NCBI GenBank assembly: GCA_035550735.1
Contig: DASZOM010000008.1
Span: 1 to 12,905, forward strand
DNA length: 12,905 bases
Origin: JANQRA01 sp035550735
GTDB lineage: Bacteria > Actinomycetota > Acidimicrobiia > Spongiisociales > ZC4RG35
Reading direction: 5' to 3'
Shown here: positions 7,483 to 12,905 of the stretch, piece by piece
Layout of the letters: the number at the start of each line of letters is the position of its first letter
Numbering within the stretch: position 1 is the stretch's first letter
Notes under the pieces: generated by a model
What the model saw: only the letters and a program-made list of their open reading frames with translations
Databases searched by the model: none
Told to the model about the DNA's origin: nothing
Made by a program: the position numbers and the translations under genes

Positions 7483-7998
7483 CTAGGCCTCGACGGGGCG
7501 CGGACGGCTCACACCGACCCCACCCAGGGTGTCGGCGCCGTACCGCTCGATCTCGGCCTCGAGGTCGAGACGACGGGCGGTGGGTGTCATATCCTCGGTT
7601 ATCAGGTCGGCCGGCACCAGCCACGAGACCTCGAACTCGATCCCGTCGGGGTCGCGGCCGTAGAGGGCTTTGGTGGTCCCGTGATCCGTGGCGCCGACGA
7701 GGGCGCCCTCCGAGCTGAGCCGTCTCCCGATCTCGGCGAGGTCGGCAAGGGTGTCGACCTCCCAGGCGAGGTGGTAGAGACCCACGGCGGTCCGACCCGC
7801 AGGAGAGGGACCGGCTCCGTCCCCGATAGAGAAGAGACCGAGGTCGTGATCGTTGCTCGAGCCCTCCGCCTGCATGAAGACGGCCCCGGGAAACTCGAAG
7901 GGGAGCTTGCGGAATCCGAGCACCCTCGTGTAGAAGTCGGCCGATCGCTCGGCGTCACGAACGTAGAGCACCGCGTGGTTGAGACGATGGACGGGCAT
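7483..7998 (-). CDS. VOC-superfamily metalloenzyme (glyoxalase / extradiol dioxygenase fold)
   Basis: A 171-residue cytoplasmic protein with the paired beta-alpha-beta-beta-beta modules of the vicinal oxygen chelate fold. Module one opens HRLNHAVLYVRDAERSADFYTRVLGF (4-29) and module two contains GLYHLAWEVDTLADLAEIGRRL. The three metal ligands expected for the extradiol dioxygenase-like group are present: His8, His76 and Glu123 (in DPDGIEFEVSW). This suggests an Fe- or Mn-dependent dioxygenase or a thiol-transfer/lyase enzyme; substrate cannot be told. A charged tail of about 40 residues follows the fold. The ATG is preceded by AAAGGA (8006-8011) at seven bases. It lies 73 bases downstream of the M15 peptidase gene on the same strand, so read-through from the sigma operon is possible, and it converges on repeat copy 2. 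Confidence 0.85.
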   Translation of the reverse strand: MPVHRLNHAVLYVRDAERSADFYTRVLGFRKLPFEFPGAVFMQAEGSSNDHDLGLFSIGDGAGPSPAGRTAVGLYHLAWEVDTLADLAEIGRRLSSEGALVGATDHGTTKALYGRDPDGIEFEVSWLVPADLITEDMTPTARRLDLEAEIERYGADTLGGVGVSRPRPVEA

Positions 7999-8071
7999 TG
8001 GTGATTCCTTTCAGAGAACGCTTACCCACCGCAATCCCCTGCGATTCCTGAGTATTCCCCAGATGGTTGAT

Positions 8072-9244
8072 TCAACCCCCCGGCGGGATCCCGTACTCGA
8101 AGTGCATGGCGTCCGGCACCACCCAGTCGCCGCCCCAGGTGAATCCCCACTCCTCCATGATGGCGACCAGCCTGGCGTCCTGGTCCCCGGCGGACCCTTG
8201 GGGATTGGAGGCAGCGTTGATGTCCACCGCCGCTCCCCAGGCGTGACGGGAGATGCCGGCGGGCGTGCCGGTGATGGTGCGGATGAACCTCGGGTTCCAG
8301 CACCCGGCGAACTCGGCCGGGTCGACGAGATGGGCAAGGCCCTCGTCGACGAGCTGGCCGAGAGCGCCGCGCAACATGTCGACGACCGTCCGGTGACAGG
8401 TGACCGTGCCCAGGATCGGCACCTCTGCAGACACGATCTGGCTGTCGAGGAACCGTTGATCCTGTTCGAATTCGGAGCCCGACCTCTGGTGATAGGAGAA
8501 CTCCCCCAGCGCCTGCTTGATGAAGATCTGAGGCAACACGGCGTCACCGTGACGGAGCCAGGCGGTCTCGCCACTGGATCTGATCCGTAGCGGGGCCGGT
8601 CCCTCATAGAGGCCGCGCACCGCCTCCTCGAACTCTGCGCGAGGTAGATCGGTGGAGATGAGCGCGTACCGGTCGGAGTCCACGGTGGAGCTCTCGTCAC
8701 CAATGGCGAAGACCACCTCGGCGGCGCCGATCACCTCGTCGGGGACCACCCCGGCCACCTGGAACGACGAGCCGTCGATGGTCAACGAGTCGCCCACGCC
8801 CACCTCCCGGAAGGACGCAGACGACGCGCCCAGCACGACTGTCCCCGGCTCCAACACCGTCAGGGAGCCCTCGGGGTCGAACGGGGCGTGGTCGGCGGGA
8901 TCGATGGCGAGGGCGTCGAGCGGCACCACCCAGTCCGCGTCGCCGGTGTCGAGCTCGACCACGTCGCCCCGCACCACTGACAGATCCGGGAAGGTCGACC
9001 CCAGACCGGCCACCAACTCAGGGGTGAGCCCGCCCGAGGACCACACCAGATAGGTCTCCGGCCCATCCGGCATCGTGGTAGTCGAGGTAGGGAGCGTTGT
9101 CGTCGTTGCCTCCGTCTCGGTTCGGGGGCCGGGGCCGGGTGTGGCCGAAGGCTCGACCAGGGCAGGGGCGCCGATCACGCCAGCCAGGACGTATCCGATG
9201 ACGACGGCGACGAAGAGCGCGGTCAGCTCGCCGCCCCGTCTCAT
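8072..9244 (-). CDS. Membrane-anchored M15 peptidase with MacB-like domain
   Basis: A 390-residue protein. A hydrophobic segment at about 8-28 (a signal anchor) is followed by a Thr/Pro/Glu-rich linker to about 60, placing the rest outside the membrane. Residues about 120-200 resemble the outer core of MacB/FtsX permeases (GTVVLGASSASFREVGVGDSLTI, then FQVAGVV). The C-terminal part, about 255-387, is a peptidase M15 (VanY/DacB/LAS) domain. It has the motif SRHAWGAAVD at 332-341 (zinc ligands His334 and Asp341) and DAMH at 378-381 (general base Asp378, ligand His381), so the catalytic set is complete. Such enzymes trim peptidoglycan stem peptides; some are endolysin-like. Cys283 and Cys315 could form a disulphide. 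The ATG overlaps the anti-sigma stop and has GGAG five bases upstream. The frame extends upstream to 9520, but that part only shadows the anti-sigma gene. Confidence 0.87.
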   Translation of the reverse strand: MRRGGELTALFVAVVIGYVLAGVIGAPALVEPSATPGPGPRTETEATTTTLPTSTTTMPDGPETYLVWSSGGLTPELVAGLGSTFPDLSVVRGDVVELDTGDADWVVPLDALAIDPADHAPFDPEGSLTVLEPGTVVLGASSASFREVGVGDSLTIDGSSFQVAGVVPDEVIGAAEVVFAIGDESSTVDSDRYALISTDLPRAEFEEAVRGLYEGPAPLRIRSSGETAWLRHGDAVLPQIFIKQALGEFSYHQRSGSEFEQDQRFLDSQIVSAEVPILGTVTCHRTVVDMLRGALGQLVDEGLAHLVDPAEFAGCWNPRFIRTITGTPAGISRHAWGAAVDINAASNPQGSAGDQDARLVAIMEEWGFTWGGDWVVPDAMHFEYGIPPGG

Positions 9245-11010
9245 CGCCGCTCCATCGATTCGGCCACCTCGACCAGCACGGCCCTTCCCACAGTGTCGCT
9301 CTGCAGATCCACGACCAGTCCGTCCTCCACCCACTGCAGCGTGCCGGTGGCGGCGTCGAACCGGCCGACCGTGCCCCGAAGGTCGACCTCGAAGACGTCC
9401 GGTCCCACCGGAGCGTCGAGGGCGGATCCCGGCGCTTGGGTGATGAGGATGCTGCGGGTCCCGCCACTGCTGAGCAGGATGGACGTCTCTACCTCCGTCA
9501 CGCGCGCCGAGCCCGACCACCCCTCGAACTCGGGCACCAGGGTGCCCGGCGGGAGATCGGAGATCTCGACGGTGGACGCCTCCAGCCAGGTGTCCGGCAC
9601 CGGGTCACCGCGCACCGCGAGCGAAGCTGCGACTTCGACCAGCAACTCGATCGGGACCGAGCCGGAGACGAGGACCTCCGCATCCTCGCCGTGGATAGCC
9701 AATCGGTCGCCCGAAGGGGCCATGTACCCGACGGAGCCCTCGCCCAGCTCGACCGGGGTGACGAAGGGGAGGGACATGCCGAAGAGATGGGGCTCCTCCC
9801 AGTCGTCGGTGATCTCGACCATCAGCCACGAGCGCCCGTCGCTCCAGGTGGCAACGGCCGCCACGCCACCATCACCCAGCGGGCGCCGTCCGCTGCGATG
9901 AGGGACGAAACCATCGGGGAGATCCAAGTCAGGCATGGTCACCGCAGCGTCGAGGAACCCTGCGGGCATGGCGTCCTCGGGAAGCTCGAGATCGATGTCG
10001 GGCGGCTCGGTGATCATGTTGGAGATCTCCACGATCAGGATGGGCTCCCCGTCATCGATGTCGTCGTATCCCCGACGCAGCTGCCACAGCTCCCGCTCGG
10101 GTGTGTCGGCGGCGAAGACCTCGAGGCGAAGAGGGACCAGCGTCTCCTCGTCGAGCCACATCACGACCGGGTCGGTTGGATGGAAGTCCCGCCAGGCGCC
10201 CTGGTCGACGAGGGCGCCAATCAGCTCGACCGCGGCCACGGTAGACCGCACTTGGATGGCGGGCCGGCCTTGATGATTCTGCAGACCGAGCACCTCGAGG
10301 CCGCTCGGCCAGGCGAAGCTGCGTCCCGGCCCCACGATCTCCAGGGGGACGAGCACGCCGCTGTCGAACGGTGGGAGGCCTCGCGCCGCCCGAGTCGACG
10401 GCTCGGTCAGACACCCTGGCATCCCCGCCACCGGGCAGGGCGACCCGGCCGTGACGACCAGGTCCCCATCGGCGAAGGCGAGCCGGACGTCGTTCGCCAC
10501 CCAATCCGCATCGGGATAGTCGGTGGTGTCGATCAGGTAGATGACGAGCTGTTCTGGCGCCACGTACTCGATCGACCCGACGTAGACCCGCTCCTGCACG
10601 TCGTCGTGGACGCCCCTCTCCACCACGAGCAAGTCGGCGGTGAGACCGTGGAGGCCGGTCCCGGCGTCATGAAAGAGCTGGTCGAGGTCCTGGGCCATCC
10701 CGGTCTCCAGCCGGGTGCCCACCCCGCCGATCACAGCCCCGGCCACGAGCCCGACGAGAGCGGCCGCCGCCACCGACCACCACTGCCCACGCCGGGGTGC
10801 CAGCGACTCGGCGACCCCGGCGGAAAGGTCTGGTGCCTGGTCGAAGCGGCCCCTGGCGAGGGTGACGTCGAGTGATGTGAGGGCCGCGGCGAAGGCCCGG
10901 CACTCGCCACATCCTTCGACATGGGCTCTGGCCTCGGACGACGCGGAGCGGCCCTCGTCGTGAGCCACCGAGAGCTCGGTCTGGACCCGCTCGTGAATGG
11001 TGTCAGACAT
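9241..11010 (-). CDS. Transmembrane zinc anti-sigma factor with large outer sensor part
   Basis: A 589-residue single-pass membrane protein. The cytoplasmic N-terminus has the ZAS signature HVEGCGEC (His30, Cys34, Cys37) of zinc-binding anti-sigma factors that hold an ECF sigma factor. A membrane segment lies at about 77-97. The remaining roughly 490 residues are outside the membrane. Residues about 110-345 resemble RseB/LolA-like lipoprotein-sorting domains (LVPLRLEVFAADTPERELW near 291-309). Two further domains, about 357-464 and 480-586, look like copies of each other. Usual zinc anti-sigma factors are far shorter, so this one carries its own sensor. The start overlaps the sigma gene stop by eight bases, and the stop overlaps the M15 peptidase start, so the three genes form an operon. 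Cys192 and Cys200 may pair. Role as anti-sigma factor is well supported; the signal is unknown. Confidence 0.88.
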   Translation of the reverse strand: MSDTIHERVQTELSVAHDEGRSASSEARAHVEGCGECRAFAAALTSLDVTLARGRFDQAPDLSAGVAESLAPRRGQWWSVAAAALVGLVAGAVIGGVGTRLETGMAQDLDQLFHDAGTGLHGLTADLLVVERGVHDDVQERVYVGSIEYVAPEQLVIYLIDTTDYPDADWVANDVRLAFADGDLVVTAGSPCPVAGMPGCLTEPSTRAARGLPPFDSGVLVPLEIVGPGRSFAWPSGLEVLGLQNHQGRPAIQVRSTVAAVELIGALVDQGAWRDFHPTDPVVMWLDEETLVPLRLEVFAADTPERELWQLRRGYDDIDDGEPILIVEISNMITEPPDIDLELPEDAMPAGFLDAAVTMPDLDLPDGFVPHRSGRRPLGDGGVAAVATWSDGRSWLMVEITDDWEEPHLFGMSLPFVTPVELGEGSVGYMAPSGDRLAIHGEDAEVLVSGSVPIELLVEVAASLAVRGDPVPDTWLEASTVEISDLPPGTLVPEFEGWSGSARVTEVETSILLSSGGTRSILITQAPGSALDAPVGPDVFEVDLRGTVGRFDAATGTLQWVEDGLVVDLQSDTVGRAVLVEVAESMERR

Positions 11011-11536
11011 CGTCTTCCCCGACTGCGAGCATCTCCATCAGCAGCTTGCGAGCGCGGAAGGTGCGACTCTTCACCGTTCCCTCGGGGACGCCGATCGCAT
11101 CCGCCGCCTCCTGGTAGCTCAGGCCGATCATCCCGACCAGCACCAGCGACTCTCGCAGTGTCTCATCGAGACGGGCCAGGGCGTCGTGGACCTCGAAGGT
11201 GATGTGGGGATCGTGGCCGGCTTGTGACGAGGTGACATCCCGGTCGCCCACGAGCTCGAGAGGCCGGCGCTTGCGTCGGCGGGCGTCGTCATAGGCGGCG
11301 TTGCGGGCGCTGACCATGATCCAGGCGAGGAAGCGGTGGGGGTCCTCGAGGGTGTGCAGCTTGCGATAGGCACGTAGGTAGACCTCTTGGGAGAGATCCT
11401 CGGCGCGGGCGCCGTCACCGACCAGGTGGACCAGGTAACGCCACACCGGTCCCTGCGTGGCCCGCACCAGACGCGCGAACGCGTCCACGTCGCCAGAGGC
11501 TGCCGCCAACACGTCGGCGGCATCCGGTGCATCCAC
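11003..11536 (-). CDS. ECF-family RNA polymerase sigma factor
   Basis: A 177-residue group 4 sigma factor with only regions 2 and 4. Region 2 is at about 18-90 (AFARLVRATQ, then EDLSQEVYLRAYRKLHTLEDPHRFLAWI). Region 4 is at about 115-168 (ALARLDETLRESLVLVGMIGLSYQEAADAIGVPEGTVKSRTFRARKLL, a helix-turn-helix reading the -35 element). It directs RNA polymerase to a special promoter set and is probably held by the anti-sigma factor encoded next. The GTG at 11536 was chosen because GAGGAG lies seven bases upstream. The TTG at 11572 in the same frame would add 12 residues but lacks a good ribosome-binding site. Two ECF-type promoters sit just upstream. Confidence 0.93.
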   Translation of the reverse strand: MDAPDAADVLAAASGDVDAFARLVRATQGPVWRYLVHLVGDGARAEDLSQEVYLRAYRKLHTLEDPHRFLAWIMVSARNAAYDDARRRKRRPLELVGDRDVTSSQAGHDPHITFEVHDALARLDETLRESLVLVGMIGLSYQEAADAIGVPEGTVKSRTFRARKLLMEMLAVGEDDV

Positions 11537-11549
11537 CTGCTCGCTCCTC
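11534..11549 (-). promoter_or_regulatory. Shine-Dalgarno and GTG that set the sigma factor start
   Basis: On the minus strand GAGGAG (11549-11544) is followed after seven bases by GTG (11536-11534). No comparable site precedes the TTG at 11572. Confidence 0.65.
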
Positions 11550-11602
11550 GCGTTTCCCGCATCACCATCCAACTAGCTGGAAGCCCTACCCGTCGGGTTG
11601 TC

Positions 11603-11640
11603 GCTGACCATCTCCTGCGGGAAAGACGCCGTTGGTCAGC
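11603..11640. promoter_or_regulatory. Inverted repeat around the sigma-operon promoter -10
   Basis: GCTGACCA (11603-11610) and TGGTCAGC (11633-11640) form a perfect 8-bp inverted repeat with a 22-base spacer. One arm lies between the proposed -35 and -10 of the minus-strand promoter, the other just beyond its expected start of transcription. The layout suits a repressor operator, but no regulator is known for it. Confidence 0.45.
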
Positions 11641-11650
11641 CTTGAGTTCA
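11625..11650 (-). promoter_or_regulatory. ECF-type promoter of the sigma/anti-sigma/peptidase operon
   Basis: On the minus strand TGAAC (11650-11646) is followed by a 17-base spacer and CGTC (11628-11625), continuing TT. A -35 with AAC and a CGTC -10 at this spacing are the general form of ECF promoters. The opposing promoter has the same sequence pattern, which raises confidence. This supports autoregulation by the sigma factor. Confidence 0.6.
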
Positions 11651-11656
11651 TCCCCG

Positions 11657-11682
11657 TGAACGATCGGGGCGCAGAAGACGTC
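11657..11682 (+). promoter_or_regulatory. ECF-type promoter of the secreted-protein/cupredoxin pair
   Basis: TGAAC at 11657-11661, a 17-base spacer, and CGTC at 11679-11682 (continuing TT) mirror the minus-strand promoter. The -10 sits inside the perfect 12-bp palindrome GAAGACGTCTTC (11674-11685). It ends eight bases before the ATG at 11691, so a transcript would have almost no leader. Confidence 0.55.
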
Positions 11683-11690
11683 TTCAGGCC

Positions 11691-12305
11691 ATGAGGCGTT
11701 TCGCCCTCACCGTGGCCACAGTCCTGCTCGTCATGCCGTTAGGTAGCGTCGCCCGGGCAGGCGGGGCCGTCTGGGAGTTCGAGGGTTACCACCGCCCGGG
11801 CGACCACGTCGAGTCGACCACCGCCGTGCAATGGGACCACAACTCGATGCTCGGCACTCCCGAGGATGGGCCATTCCTCGTCTACCTGGCGCCCAATCAG
11901 CTCGCCCCCCAGGCCTGGCCCGGCATCCCGGACGAGGCGCTGCTCGTCGGTGTTGTCGAGGTCCGCACCGGGCCCTACATATCGGACGGGATGTCCATGG
12001 GCCCCCACCACGCCGTGGCACGCTTCGAGATCCCGGATGTTCCCGCCGGGAGCTATCAGATCCTGCACTGCAACGACCCGTGCACCACGACGCTGGGGGA
12101 CATCGTCGGAGGCTGGGATCTTCGGGTCCTCTCCGGAGCTGACGGTAGATCGCCGGCGGCGATCGCCGCCGAGGTGCGGGCGACCGTCCCGTCGCTTCCC
12201 TTGCTCTTCGAGAACGATCTCGAACCAGCGCTTGCGGATGAGAAATCTCGTGTGACCACGATCAGGGTCACGGCTCTGCTCGACGGTCAGCTGGTGGCAC
12301 TTTGA
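11691..12305 (+). CDS. Secreted protein of unknown function, His/Met/Cys-bearing
   Basis: A 204-residue exported protein I do not recognise. A signal peptide is clear: MRR, a hydrophobic core at about 4-20, and cleavage likely after ARA at 23. The mature part has a beta-rich look, with AVARFEIPDVPAGSYQILHC (108-127) resembling an Ig-like or cupredoxin-like strand pair. Possible metal-binding residues cluster in DGMSMGPHH (99-107) and HCNDPC (126-131), with His34, His39 and His50 earlier; a metal role is inference from these and from the copper-protein gene next door. Cys127 and Cys131 may instead form a disulphide. No membrane anchor is seen at the C-terminus. No Shine-Dalgarno precedes the ATG, and the proposed promoter would make a nearly leaderless message. 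The next gene follows after 25 bases. Confidence 0.75.
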   Translation: MRRFALTVATVLLVMPLGSVARAGGAVWEFEGYHRPGDHVESTTAVQWDHNSMLGTPEDGPFLVYLAPNQLAPQAWPGIPDEALLVGVVEVRTGPYISDGMSMGPHHAVARFEIPDVPAGSYQILHCNDPCTTTLGDIVGGWDLRVLSGADGRSPAAIAAEVRATVPSLPLLFENDLEPALADEKSRVTTIRVTALLDGQLVAL

Positions 12306-12330
12306 GAAGAGGTATCCGAGGAGGTTCCCG

Positions 12331-12905
12331 ATGAGAAGAGCCCTGTTGGTCCTGGCCGGGGTGTTGCTGATACCGGCTGTGGCCTACGCCGGAGGAGGAG
12401 AGGTCGACACGACGGGATGCGCCGGATACTCCGAGGGGACCACGGTGTCGATGCAGGATTCCTGCTTCTCGGGCGTGGCCCATTTCGCACCGAGTGACAC
12501 GACGATCACCGTCACCAATGACGGAGTGATGCCTCACACATTGACCGCGGTGGATGGCTCCTTCGACACCGGCAACGTGGATCCGGGCGGAAGCGCCGAG
12601 CTGACCATCGCCGAACCGGGGATCTACCGGGTGTTCTGCTCGTGGCACGGAACCGCCGCCGGCGAGGGTATGGCTGGAGTCGTCGTGGTCGGGGAGGCCA
12701 CACCTGCGGCCATGGTCACCCCCGTCGACACCAGCGCCATCCAGGCGGTGGTGGCCGAGGAGAACACCGCGATCGTGGACCAGATCCTGGATCAGCGCAC
12801 CAGGCTGCAGAGCCTGCTCACCACGCAGGCACGGGTCCTGCAGAAGGTCACCGAGATGGCGTCCGAGGAGGAGACGGATCCCGCCCCGGCTGCGACGCCG
12901 GCGGT
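12331..12905 (+). CDS. Secreted type-1 copper protein (cupredoxin), 3'-truncated by the window edge
   Basis: 191 codons are visible, with no stop before the window end. A signal peptide (MRRALLVLAGVLLIPAVAYA) probably cleaves after residue 20. The cupredoxin domain spans about 36-121 and has a full type-1 copper set: His69 in MPHTLTAVDG, then Cys103, His106 and Met114 in FCSWHGTAAGEGM. Such plastocyanin/azurin-like proteins carry electrons or bind copper outside the membrane. Cys30 and Cys45 could form a disulphide. After the domain, residues about 134-177 look like an amphipathic helix that could be a coiled coil, followed by an acidic and then Pro/Ala-rich stretch, suggesting a spacer leading to an anchor or second domain beyond the window. 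GAGGAGG at 12318-12324 lies six bases before the ATG. Probably cotranscribed with the preceding secreted-protein gene. Confidence 0.88.
   Translation, partial: MRRALLVLAGVLLIPAVAYAGGGEVDTTGCAGYSEGTTVSMQDSCFSGVAHFAPSDTTITVTNDGVMPHTLTAVDGSFDTGNVDPGGSAELTIAEPGIYRVFCSWHGTAAGEGMAGVVVVGEATPAAMVTPVDTSAIQAVVAEENTAIVDQILDQRTRLQSLLTTQARVLQKVTEMASEEETDPAPAATPA

Noticed and set aside
8001..8071. Short hairpin and direct-repeat hints (CGCA/TGCG, GGGGAAT/GGGGATT) between the M15 and VOC genes
   Set aside because: The arms are only four bases, no T-run follows on the minus strand, and no convincing promoter is visible.
9245..9520. N-terminal extension of the M15 peptidase frame
   Set aside because: It overlaps the anti-sigma gene and is Arg/Gly-rich shadow sequence. 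The signal anchor begins at the ATG at 9244, which also has a Shine-Dalgarno.
11128..11568. Minus-strand frame starting with ATG upstream of the sigma gene
   Set aside because: It is out of frame with the ECF sigma factor, and its translation is Trp/Pro/Ser-rich noise.

Overview
The window is GC-rich, tightly packed bacterial DNA. The high-GC codon use, GTG/TTG starts, 4-base gene overlaps, HemE/HemY style of haem synthesis and zinc anti-sigma/ECF pair point to an actinobacterium. An uncultivated Acidimicrobiia-like lineage is my guess, but it rests on protein style, not on a marker gene. No rRNA, tRNA, CRISPR array, transposase or integrase is visible, and no gene-free stretch exceeds 300 bases. 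The largest gap, about 210 bases at 3245-3454, holds a repeat copy and a promoter/operator.

Layout. (1) 1-2078 (+): the 3' part of hemE overlaps hemY, both of haem biosynthesis. (2) 2075-3244 (-): a 12-segment membrane protein resembling haem-copper oxidase subunit I or NnrS, converging on hemY. (3) 3315-7470: a three-gene cassette on the + strand (PadR regulator, ABC ATPase, 894-residue FtsX/MacB-type permease) in which each gene overlaps the next by 4 bases. It is bracketed by two near-identical 59-bp direct repeats, the second of which starts on the last base of the permease stop codon. (4) 7483-7998 (-): a VOC/glyoxalase-fold metalloenzyme. (5) 8072-11536 (-): an operon of ECF sigma factor, membrane anti-sigma factor with a very large outer part, and a membrane-anchored M15 (D,D-carboxypeptidase-type) peptidase with a MacB-like domain. 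(6) 11691-12905 (+): a secreted protein of unknown function followed by a secreted type-1 copper protein cut off by the window end.

How the parts fit. The 11537-11690 gap carries two divergent promoter-like sequences with the same TGAAC-N17-CGTCTT form, one facing the sigma operon and one facing the secreted-protein/cupredoxin pair. I infer that the ECF factor drives both its own operon and the two exported proteins, linking an envelope signal sensed by the anti-sigma factor to wall trimming and a copper protein. The PadR cassette looks like a self-regulated export or peptide-resistance module; its dyad-rich promoter suggests autorepression. The repeats around it may mark how it was inserted or how it can be lost.
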